Assembly (NCBI GenBank): GCA_013140935.1
Contig: JABFSD010000830.1
Location: 1-6,913, forward strand
DNA: 6,913 bases
From: Acidobacteriota bacterium
GTDB taxonomy: Bacteria > Acidobacteriota > Blastocatellia > RBC074
Direction: 5' to 3'
Part shown: positions 1 to 6,687 of the stretch, in pieces
How the letters are laid out: every line of letters begins with the position of its first letter
How positions within the stretch are numbered: position 1 is the first letter of the stretch
Program-made: the position numbers and the translations under genes
Notes under the pieces: model-generated
The model's database searches: none
What the model was told of the DNA's origin: nothing
Seen by the model: only the letters and a program-made list of their open reading frames with translations

Positions 1-1047
<1,047 letters not shown>

Positions 1048-1062
1048 GACAGCGTTAAATCT

Positions 1063-1091
1063 GGTGGGACAGATTCGTAACCTGTCCCACC
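1063..1091 (+). terminator. Terminator-like hairpin downstream of ahcY
   Basis: A perfect 10-bp, GC-rich stem (GGTGGGACAG at 1063-1072, its complement at 1082-1091) closes a 9-base loop and is followed directly by TTTGATTTC. It starts 15 bases after the ahcY stop. Stem, loop and a short, interrupted T tract fit a Rho-independent terminator, but the T run is weak. It could also be a dispersed palindromic repeat that happens to sit here. Confidence 0.5.
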
Positions 1092-1142
1092 TTTGATTTC
1101 GCCACCACGCTCAGCCTCATAACGCGATTGACCAACAATCAG

Positions 1143-1235
1143 TTCTCCCACGAAGTTACACGAAGAAAGACACGAAGATAATTACCAATCGGTTCTTCTT
1201 CTTCGTGTCTTTCTTCGTGTGACTTCGTGGGAGAA
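1143..1235. repeat. Long inverted repeat with 36-nt arms in the leader of the MetE-like gene
   Basis: Arm 1 (1143-1178) and arm 2 (1200-1235) are reverse complements except at T1157 opposite G1221, which would still be a U-G wobble in RNA. The loop is 21 bases (1179-1199). Each arm contains three copies of CACGAAG or its complement (arm 1: 1149-1155, 1159-1165, 1171-1177), so the element is also internally repetitive at 10-12 base steps. The stem base lies 5 bases before the Shine-Dalgarno AGGAG (1241-1245) of the following gene. It looks like a dispersed intergenic palindrome or non-autonomous mobile repeat; it could also terminate transcription or shape translation of the 3' gene. No target-site duplication is evident. 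Confidence 0.85.
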
Positions 1236-1240
1236 GAACG

Positions 1241-1245
1241 AGGAG
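1241..1245 (+). promoter_or_regulatory. Shine-Dalgarno of the MetE-like gene
   Basis: AGGAG with a 5-base spacer to ATG 1251. It decides the start against GTG 1227 and sits just outside the base of the 1143-1235 stem, so folding of the leader could affect its accessibility. Confidence 0.7.
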
Positions 1246-1250
1246 CAAGC

Positions 1251-2330
1251 ATGTATCGAAGCGATGTAGTAGGCAGCCTGTTGCGACCGGCGTATTTGAA
1301 AGACGCGCGCACCAAACATGATGCGGGCGAAATGTCTGATACGCTTTTCAAAGAGATCGAAGACCGCGCCGTCAGCGAAGCCGTCGAATTGCAGGAACGC
1401 GCCGACATCGAAGTCGTCACCGACGGCGAGATGCGGCGCTATGCGTTTTATGGACATCTGGTTGAGGCCGTCGAAGGCTACGATAAATACGGCGGCTGGG
1501 CGATTCCGTTCCGCGACGACGCGGGCGAAGAGTTGGTATTGCAACGTCCCGTCGTGGTTTCAAAGTTACAGCGCAAGCGGCACATGTGCGCCGAAGAGTT
1601 CACGTGGCTGCGTGCGAGTACTGCGCGTCCCGCTAAGACGACGCTCGTGAGCGCGCAACAGGCTGCGGCCTACTACGACGCAGACAAATCGAAAGCGGCT
1701 TATGCCACCGTTGACGCTTATCTCGCCGATCTCGTAGACATCCTGCGCGGCGAGATTGACGAACTGATTCGGCTCGGCTGCCAATACATTCAAATTGACT
1801 CGCCGCAATATACTGCGCTGCTCGATCCTGAATTGCGCGAAGGTTATCTGAAGCGTGGCAACGATCCCGACCGTTTGCTAGACCTGTCCATCGAGATGGA
1901 CAACGCGATCATCAATCAGCATCCAACCGTTCAGTTCGGCTTGCACCTGTGTCGCGGCAACAATCAAAGCAAGTTTTATGCGCAGGGCGATTACGGCCCG
2001 ATCACGAAAGTATTCCAGAAAACCAAGTTTGATCGCTTCCTGCTCGAATTTGACGACGCGCGCTCAGGCGGATTCGAGCCGCTTGGCGAAGTCCCCGAAG
2101 ACCGCATCGTCGTGTTGGGTTTGGTCAGCACCAAGAAACCCGAACTCGAAAGCAAAGACGAACTCAAACGTCGCATCAACGAGGCTGCGCAATATATTGC
2201 GCGCGACCGGCTGGCGTTGAGTCCGCAATGCGGCTTCGCTTCTACGCTCGAAGGCAATCTGGTTACGCCCGCCGATCAGGAAGCCAAGCTGAAACTCGTC
2301 GCCGAAACCGCGCGCGAAGTTTGGGGGTGA
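1251..2330 (+). CDS. Short cobalamin-independent methionine synthase (MetE C-terminal domain) family protein
   Basis: 359-residue cytosolic protein of the UROD/MetE-like barrel fold, about half the length of full MetE (about 750 aa) because the N-terminal domain is absent. Such short proteins move methyl or alkyl groups to a zinc-bound thiol, typically homocysteine. Seen: the N-terminal VVGSLLRP motif (residues 6-13, matching the IGS loop that holds homocysteine), TDGEMRR (Glu60, matching E. coli Glu484), IQID (Asp183, matching Asp599), and all four probable zinc ligands: His232 and Cys234 (HLC), Glu266 (LLEFD) and Cys327 (PQCG). Two departures from folate-dependent MetE: IQIDEP reads IQIDSP, and the position of the general acid His707 reads Lys in GLVSTKKPELE (K295/K296 region). 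ATG 1251 is chosen because AGGAG lies 5 bases upstream; the in-frame GTG at 1227 is inside the inverted repeat. The gene ends 3 bases before pobA. Substrate and methyl donor are unknown: a folate-independent methionine synthase or an alkyl-thiol transferase are both possible. Confidence 0.9.
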   Translation: MYRSDVVGSLLRPAYLKDARTKHDAGEMSDTLFKEIEDRAVSEAVELQERADIEVVTDGEMRRYAFYGHLVEAVEGYDKYGGWAIPFRDDAGEELVLQRPVVVSKLQRKRHMCAEEFTWLRASTARPAKTTLVSAQQAAAYYDADKSKAAYATVDAYLADLVDILRGEIDELIRLGCQYIQIDSPQYTALLDPELREGYLKRGNDPDRLLDLSIEMDNAIINQHPTVQFGLHLCRGNNQSKFYAQGDYGPITKVFQKTKFDRFLLEFDDARSGGFEPLGEVPEDRIVVLGLVSTKKPELESKDELKRRINEAAQYIARDRLALSPQCGFASTLEGNLVTPADQEAKLKLVAETAREVWG

Positions 2331-2333
2331 ATC

Positions 2334-3533
2334 ATGCGAACCCAAGTCGGCATTGTGGGCGCAGGCCCGGCGGGATTGATGCTCGCGCACTTGTTATATC
2401 AACAAGGCATCGAAACCATCGTCGTCGAAAGCCGCAGCCGCGATTACCTCGAAAGCCGCGTGCGCGCGGGCGTGTTGGAACAGGGAACGGTGGATACGTT
2501 GAATGAGTCCGGCGTAGGCGAACGCATGCGGCGGCAGGGTTTGATTCATCTCGGCATCGAGTTGAGTTTCAGCGGCGCGCGCCATCGCATTGACATGCAC
2601 GAACTCACTGGCGGACGCGCGATCACGGTTTACGGCCAGCAGGAAGTCGTGAAGGATTTGATTCAGGCGCGGCTCGACGCAGGCTTGCCGCTGCACTTTG
2701 AAGTGGAAGCTACCTCCATTCATAACCTTGACACTGACGCGCCGAAAATTCGTTTTCGCAAAGACGGCACGTCGCACGAAATCACTTGCGATTACATTGC
2801 CGGATGCGACGGCTTTCACGGCATCAGCCGTCCGGCGATTGCTGATGCTTTGCAAATTTTCGAGCGCGTTTATCCCTTCGGCTGGCTCGGCATTCTTGCG
2901 CAATCGAAACCTCCTTCAGAAGAATTGATCTATTGCCATCACGAACGCGGCTTTGCCTTATTCAGCATGCGTTCGCCTGAGGTCACGCGGCTTTACCTGC
3001 AATGCGCGCCTGACGAAGACATCGCTCAATGGCCCGATGCGCGCATCTGGGAAGAGTTGGAATTGCGGCTCGGCCCAGAAGGAAGTCTGCCAGAAGGAAG
3101 TCTGAACGATGAAAGCCTTCATCTCGAAGAAGGAACTATATTGCAGAAAGGCGTTACGCCGATGCGCAGTTTTGTTGCCGAGCCGATGCAATACGGCAAT
3201 TTGTTTTTGGCGGGCGACGCGGCGCACATCGTTCCGCCGACCGGTGCGAAAGGGATGAATCTTGCCATCGCCGATGTGCGCGTGTTGTCGCGCGCGTTGG
3301 CTACGTTTTATCAAACCGGCAACAACTCATTGCTCGAAGCCTATTCAACGACTTGCTTGCGCCGCGTGTGGCGCGCTGAGCATTTCTCGTGGTGGATGAC
3401 TTCGCTGTTGCATCGCTTTCCTGACGCTACGCCGTTTCAACAACGCTTGCAGCTTTCCGAACTGGCTTATGTGGCGAGTTCGCGCGCGGCGGCGACGGCG
3501 TTGGCAGAGAACTATGTCGGGCTGCCGTTTTAA
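2334..3533 (+). CDS. pobA: 4-hydroxybenzoate 3-monooxygenase (p-hydroxybenzoate hydroxylase)
   Basis: FAD flavoprotein that hydroxylates 4-hydroxybenzoate with O2 and NAD(P)H to protocatechuate, feeding the beta-ketoadipate or another ring-cleavage route. The protein has 399 residues (Pseudomonas PobA has 394) and aligns along its whole length. Seen: the FAD motif GAGPAG (9-14), Arg44 and His72 at the same numbers as in Pseudomonas, the DG motif in GCDGFHG (Asp159-Gly160), ELIY (Tyr200 = Tyr201), Ser211, Arg213 and Arg219 (= Ser212, Arg214, Arg220), GDAAHIVPPTGAKG (Asp295, Pro302 = Asp286, Pro293), and the terminal NYVGLPF (Tyr394 = Tyr385). All substrate-binding and proton-relay residues are kept. 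In the coenzyme helix, Tyr38 is kept but Arg33-Gln34 of Pseudomonas read Ser33-Arg34, so NADPH preference may be relaxed. Residues 248-257 are a duplicated PEGSL. ATG 2334 follows the upstream stop by 3 bases, with GGGGGTGA as ribosome site inside that gene's end, so the two are co-translated. No PobR-type regulator is in the window. Confidence 0.96.
   Translation: MRTQVGIVGAGPAGLMLAHLLYQQGIETIVVESRSRDYLESRVRAGVLEQGTVDTLNESGVGERMRRQGLIHLGIELSFSGARHRIDMHELTGGRAITVYGQQEVVKDLIQARLDAGLPLHFEVEATSIHNLDTDAPKIRFRKDGTSHEITCDYIAGCDGFHGISRPAIADALQIFERVYPFGWLGILAQSKPPSEELIYCHHERGFALFSMRSPEVTRLYLQCAPDEDIAQWPDARIWEELELRLGPEGSLPEGSLNDESLHLEEGTILQKGVTPMRSFVAEPMQYGNLFLAGDAAHIVPPTGAKGMNLAIADVRVLSRALATFYQTGNNSLLEAYSTTCLRRVWRAEHFSWWMTSLLHRFPDATPFQQRLQLSELAYVASSRAAATALAENYVGLPF
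3075..3104 (+). repeat. 15-bp perfect tandem duplication inside pobA
   Basis: CCAGAAGGAAGTCTG occurs twice without a gap (3075-3089 and 3090-3104). The unit is a multiple of three, stays in frame and encodes PEGSL twice (residues 248-257). It lies in a variable surface region between the substrate-binding strands and the GDAAH block, where this protein is longer than Pseudomonas PobA. Perfect identity suggests a recent slippage event. Confidence 0.95.
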
Positions 3534-3561
3534 GTTGGTTTTCATCTTGATGTACGGAGTT

Positions 3562-3602
3562 GCGTGATGTAGCGCGGATTACTAATCCGCGCTACATCAC
3601 GC
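3562..3602. repeat. Perfect 41-base palindrome (20-bp arms) between pobA and the aldo/keto reductase gene
   Basis: Arm 1 (3562-3581) and arm 2 (3583-3602) are exact reverse complements around a single central C at 3582; in practice the innermost bases would open to form the loop. The core is TAGCGCGGATTA followed by TAATCCGCGCTA. It starts 28 bases after the pobA stop and ends 7 bases before the Shine-Dalgarno of the next gene. No T tract follows on the + strand, so it is more likely a REP-like dispersed palindrome than a classic terminator, though such a stem can block exonucleases or attenuate read-through. Confidence 0.9.
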
Positions 3603-3623
3603 CTCGTATGAGGAATCTTTCAG

Positions 3624-4604
3624 ATGGATTACGTCAATCTCGGAACGACTGGTACGAAAGTCTCGCGCCTCTGTTTGGGCATGATGACTTATGGCTCGAA
3701 ACAATGGCGCGCGTGGGTGTTGGAAGAAGAAGAGAGCCGTCCTTATTTGCGCCGCGCGTGGGAAGCGGGCATCAACTTTTACGACACGGCGGATATGTAT
3801 TCGCGCGGCGTGAGCGAAGAGATTCTCGGACGCGGCCTCAAAGAATTAGCCATCCCGCGCGACCGCGTAGTGATCGCTACGAAACTGTGCCAGCCGATGG
3901 GCGACGATCCGAATCATCGCGGCCTGTCGCGCAAGCACATCGTTCACTCGATTGACGACAGTTTGCGGCGGCTGCAAACCGATTACGTAGACCTCTATCA
4001 AATCCATCGTCTCGATCCGACGACGCCCATCGAAGAAACGCTGATCGCATTGAACGACCTCGTGCGCGCAGGCAAGGTGTTGTATCTCGGCGCGTCAAGC
4101 ATGCCCGCGTGGCAGTTTGCGCGGATGCTGTATAAAGCCGATCAACTGGGACTGACGCGCTTCGCTACGATGCAGAACCACTACAATCTGATTTACCGCG
4201 AAGAAGAGCGCGAGATGAATCCGCTGTGCGTGGCCGAAGGTGTGGGGCTGATTCCTTACAGTCCGCTGGCGCGCGGCTTTGTCGCAGGCAATCGGCGCGA
4301 TAAGGATTTTGGCGAGACTTCGCGCGCGAAGACCGATGATCTGGCGCAGCGGTTTTATTATCAGCCTTCTGATTTTGCCGTCGTAGATTGCATCACCGCC
4401 ATCGCGCAACAACGCGGCGTATCGAACGCGCAAGTCGCGCTCGCGTGGGTGTTGCAACAACCCGGCGTCAGTGCGCCGATCATCGGCGCAAGCAAGCCGC
4501 ATCATCTCGACGATGCACTGGCGGCGTTGAGCGTCAAACTCGATGACGCCGAATTGCATTCGCTCAAAGAGGTTTATCAACCGCATCCGGCGCAGTCGCT
4601 GTAA
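3624..4604 (+). CDS. Aldo/keto reductase family oxidoreductase
   Basis: 326-residue cytosolic TIM-barrel oxidoreductase, usual length for the family, expected to reduce aldehydes or ketones with NADPH. Seen: N-terminal LGTTGTKVSRLCLGMMTYG, the catalytic tetrad Asp54 and Tyr59 (in NFYDTADMYS), Lys87 (IATK) and His128 (DLYQIHRLD), then YLGASSM, the MQNHYNLIYRE strand and the cofactor-side IPYSPLARGFVAG and PIIGASKPHHLDDAL. The mix resembles the bacterial YajO/Tas-like or YhdN-like group, but the substrate cannot be read from sequence. ATG 3624 has GAGGAA (3610-3615) 8 bases upstream. It is separated from pobA by a perfect palindrome and 90 bases, so joint transcription with pobA is possible but not shown; a role in reducing aromatic aldehydes or quinones would be speculation. 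Confidence 0.94.
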   Translation: MDYVNLGTTGTKVSRLCLGMMTYGSKQWRAWVLEEEESRPYLRRAWEAGINFYDTADMYSRGVSEEILGRGLKELAIPRDRVVIATKLCQPMGDDPNHRGLSRKHIVHSIDDSLRRLQTDYVDLYQIHRLDPTTPIEETLIALNDLVRAGKVLYLGASSMPAWQFARMLYKADQLGLTRFATMQNHYNLIYREEEREMNPLCVAEGVGLIPYSPLARGFVAGNRRDKDFGETSRAKTDDLAQRFYYQPSDFAVVDCITAIAQQRGVSNAQVALAWVLQQPGVSAPIIGASKPHHLDDALAALSVKLDDAELHSLKEVYQPHPAQSL

Positions 4605-4625
4605 AGAGATTCGCTTGGGTGCCGC

Positions 4626-4702
4626 CGCGTTCGTAGTTCCGCCTTTAGGCGGTGTGGTTCGGGTGAGAGACGCCACCGCCTAAAGGCGGAACTACGAACG
4701 CG
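4626..4702. repeat. Inverted repeat with perfect 29-bp arms and nested palindromes, after the aldo/keto reductase gene
   Basis: Arm 1 (4626-4654) and arm 2 (4674-4702) are exact reverse complements around a 19-base loop. Each arm carries its own hairpin: CCGCCT-TT-AGGCGG in arm 1 and CCGCCT-AA-AGGCGG in arm 2, so the DNA or RNA can fold as one long stem or as two small ones. Four more pairs (GCCG 4621-4624 with CGGC 4705-4708) extend the stem past a small bulge. No T tract follows. It lies between two transcription units pointing the same way, and resembles a dispersed REP/MITE-type element that could also terminate or protect transcripts. Confidence 0.9.
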
Positions 4703-4759
4703 TTCGGCGATGCGCTTCTTCGAATTCAGTCACGACTTACACCTGATCTGGGTTTCGAT

Positions 4760-4789
4760 TTGTCACATCTGTTGATGAACTGGTAGATT
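4760..4789 (+). promoter_or_regulatory. Possible sigma-70-like promoter for the metal operon
   Basis: TTGTCA (4760-4765) and TAGATT (4784-4789) are separated by 18 bases in the region between the inverted repeat and the first gene of the presumed metal operon. The -35 matches 5 of 6 consensus bases and the -10 matches 4 of 6. The location is right, but such matches arise by chance often. Confidence 0.25.
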
Positions 4790-4823
4790 GCGTTCACCGA
4801 AATTCGTGAGGCAACAACGTTCG

Positions 4824-5252
4824 ATGCACAAGTTCAAACGACAATACAAAACGATTCTCACAGCGTTGCTCAGTGCGGCGCTGTCGTTAGGACTGTTGTG
4901 CAACATCGTCTGTGGCGCATCGGGGTGTTTGCCCGCACCATCGGTGAATGCAGTTGCCGAAGAACACGTTCCGCATTGCCACCAAGCCGCGAAATCCAAG
5001 CAAGCCACGCTTGCGATTGAACCAATTTCATCTGTACCTGAATCGTCATCGCATCGTTGTTCCGATCATCAAGCGACTTCGTTGTTCACGAAGCAGGACG
5101 GCGCTTCAGAAAAGAATGCCAAGACGCCGCAGTTCGTGATGGAACCTTCAACCTTGCCGTTGATTTTCGCTGCCAACACGACTCATCAATCCTGGTGGCC
5201 TTCGCGCAAAGCTCCGCCGCGCGTGGCTCGCCATTTCCAACTCAGAATTTAA
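4824..5252 (+). CDS. Small secreted Cys/His-rich protein, putative periplasmic metal-binding protein
   Basis: 142 residues from ATG 4824; I do not recognise a named family. The N-terminus (MHKFKRQYKTI, then a hydrophobic stretch to about residue 30) is a signal peptide or membrane anchor. Cys35 in GASGC could be a non-ideal lipobox. The mature part has two metal-ligand clusters: HVPHCH (residues 48-53) and HRCSDH (77-82), with Cys26, Cys30 and Cys35 near the end of the hydrophobic segment. The C-terminal third is basic and low in recognisable motifs (SWWPSRKAPPRVARHF). A TTG at 4788 would add 12 basic residues, but the ATG gives the more typical signal peptide; both have weak ribosome sites (GAGG 4808-4811 is 12 bases before the ATG). 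It is first in line before a CzcC/TolC-type channel gene 77 bases downstream, so a copper or heavy-metal chaperone or sensor role is inferred from context only. Confidence 0.7.
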   Translation: MHKFKRQYKTILTALLSAALSLGLLCNIVCGASGCLPAPSVNAVAEEHVPHCHQAAKSKQATLAIEPISSVPESSSHRCSDHQATSLFTKQDGASEKNAKTPQFVMEPSTLPLIFAANTTHQSWWPSRKAPPRVARHFQLRI

Positions 5253-5329
5253 TTCTCTCGCAGAAGGTTTTATTTTGCAGGCCGAAGTGTGTCTGCCGAT
5301 CAACAGATTTCTTTCGGGAGAATTTTTTC

Positions 5330-6682
5330 ATGCGTTATGTATTTCTTTGCGCAGTGTTGTCGTTGAGCGTCTCGCTGTGGGCGCAAACGCCAGCCGCTGC
5401 CACATCACCACCCCCTCAACCTGCCCCTCAACCACTTTTGACGCTGGCCGATTTGGAACGAATGGCGTTGGAAGGGAACCCTACGCTAGGGCAGGCCGAA
5501 GCGGCGATTCGCGCGGCGGAAGGCCGTCGCTTACAAGCCGGGCTGATGCCTAATCCCATTGTAGGCTATCAGGCCGAAGAACTCGCTTTTCGCGCCATCG
5601 GCGAAAAGAGCGAGCATCTGGGTTTCATTGAACAAACCATTCCGCTGGGCGGCAAGTTGCGCAAGAGTCGCGCCATCTTTGCGCAAGAGAAAGCGCAATC
5701 AGAACAGGATGCAGCGGCGCAAAAACAACGCGTCTTGAACGCCGTGCGCATGCTTTTTTATCAAGCCTTGGGCGCGCAGCAACTGGTCGAAACACGCGGC
5801 GAACTTGCCAAGCTCGCGCGCGATGCGGTCAAAACCACCAGCGAACTTTTTAACGTAGGGCAAGCGGATCGTCCTGACGCCGCGCAAATTCGCATCGAAG
5901 CCGAACGCGCCGAACTCGATTTGATAATGGCCGAGAACGACCGCGATCAAGTCTGGCAGGAATTGGCGGCGGTCACGGGCAATCCGTTTTTGAAAGCCGC
6001 GCGCTTGATGGGCGAGTTAGAAAAAGGCTTGCCTGCGTTGAAGCAGGAAGAGTTGTTGAACAGCTTGTTAGCGGGTAGCCCTGAACTGCGTCGCGCAAAG
6101 CTCGGCGTTGAGCGCGCCAAGGCTTCGCTCGCGCGCGCCAAAGCCGAAGTCGCGCCTGATCTGTTTTTGCGCAGCGGGTTTGGCTACAACCGCGAATTGT
6201 TGGAAAGAGATTTGCCTACGCAAAAGCAACGCACCGGGCCGGAGGCTTCAGTCGAGATCGGCTTGCGCATTCCGTTGTGGAATCGCAATCAGGGCGGCAT
6301 CGCTACGGCGGGTGCTGAACTGGATGTGGCCGAACGCGAAGTGCGTCGCGTCGAGTTGTTGTTGCGTGCGCGTTTTGCTGGAGCCTTTCGTACTTATCTC
6401 AATGCGATGCGCGTAGCGACGCAATACGAGACGCGCATCGTCCCGCAAGCGCAAAGCGCGTATGACCTTTATCGCGGCAACTTTCGTGCGATGGCGGCGG
6501 CCTATCCGCAAGTGCTGATCGCGCAACGCACGCTGTTTCAGGTGCGGGTGGAATACGTCGCGGCGTTGGTGGATTCATGGCAGAGCGCAGTGTTGCTGCA
6601 AGGCTATTTGCTCAACGGTGCGCTCAATGCGCCGAGCAGTATGGAAAGCACTGTTCAAAGCGGTGCCGACGATAAGGAGTAA
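5330..6682 (+). CDS. TolC/CzcC-family outer-membrane efflux protein
   Basis: 450 residues including an N-terminal signal peptide (MRYVFLCAVLSLSVSLWAQ, cleavage near 18-24) followed by a Pro/Ala-rich stretch (20-37). The mature protein has the two-repeat OEP architecture: repeat 1 starts at LTLADLERMALEGNPTL (37-53) with its beta-strand segment at TIPLGGKLRKSR (104-114), and repeat 2 has the matching LRIPLWNRNQGG (312-323). Long Ala/Glu/Arg-rich helices lie between, including AELDLIMAENDRDQVWQELAAVTGNP, typical of CzcC/CusC-like channels. It should form a trimeric outer-membrane tunnel with an RND pump and a periplasmic adaptor, neither in the window. ATG 5330 is chosen over in-frame upstream starts because GGAGAA (5317-5322) precedes it at 7 bases and it begins the signal peptide; the upstream frame overlaps the preceding gene. 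Metal rather than drug export is inferred from the Cys/His-rich neighbours. Confidence 0.93.
   Translation: MRYVFLCAVLSLSVSLWAQTPAAATSPPPQPAPQPLLTLADLERMALEGNPTLGQAEAAIRAAEGRRLQAGLMPNPIVGYQAEELAFRAIGEKSEHLGFIEQTIPLGGKLRKSRAIFAQEKAQSEQDAAAQKQRVLNAVRMLFYQALGAQQLVETRGELAKLARDAVKTTSELFNVGQADRPDAAQIRIEAERAELDLIMAENDRDQVWQELAAVTGNPFLKAARLMGELEKGLPALKQEELLNSLLAGSPELRRAKLGVERAKASLARAKAEVAPDLFLRSGFGYNRELLERDLPTQKQRTGPEASVEIGLRIPLWNRNQGGIATAGAELDVAEREVRRVELLLRARFAGAFRTYLNAMRVATQYETRIVPQAQSAYDLYRGNFRAMAAAYPQVLIAQRTLFQVRVEYVAALVDSWQSAVLLQGYLLNGALNAPSSMESTVQSGADDKE
6674..6679 (+). promoter_or_regulatory. Shine-Dalgarno of the Tat-exported protein gene
   Basis: AAGGAG lies within the last codons of the efflux gene, 8 bases before ATG 6688. 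It sets the start at 6688 over the in-frame ATG at 6706 and ties translation of the two genes together (5 bases between stop and start). Confidence 0.75.
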
Positions 6683-6687
6683 TTATC

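Noticed and set aside
1149..1177. Three CACGAAG units as a possible CRISPR or iteron array
   Set aside because: Units are only 7 bases, spacing is 3-5 bases, and they mirror into the second arm; they are part of the inverted repeat.
1227..1250. In-frame GTG at 1227 as the start of the MetE-like gene
   Set aside because: It lies inside arm 2 of the inverted repeat and has no suitable ribosome site, while ATG 1251 has AGGAG at 5 bases and begins the family-typical N-terminus.
3560..3955. Open frame of 131 codons across the palindrome and the start of the aldo/keto reductase gene
   Set aside because: It begins inside the palindrome, is out of frame with the clear reductase and shows no recognisable protein features.
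4608..4717. GATTCGCTT (4608-4616) and GATGCGCTT (4709-4717) flanking the 29-bp inverted repeat as a target-site duplication
   Set aside because: They differ at one of nine bases and do not abut the repeat ends exactly; chance similarity is likely.
4736..4774. Two similar sites (TACACCTG and CACATCTG) as a copper-repressor operator resembling TACANNTGTA
   Set aside because: Neither site is a full palindrome match, and no regulator gene is present to support it.
5057..5329. N-terminal extension of the TolC-family protein back to 5057
   Set aside because: The extra 91 residues overlap the Cys/His-rich gene in another frame, show no OEP similarity and would bury the signal peptide that starts at 5330.
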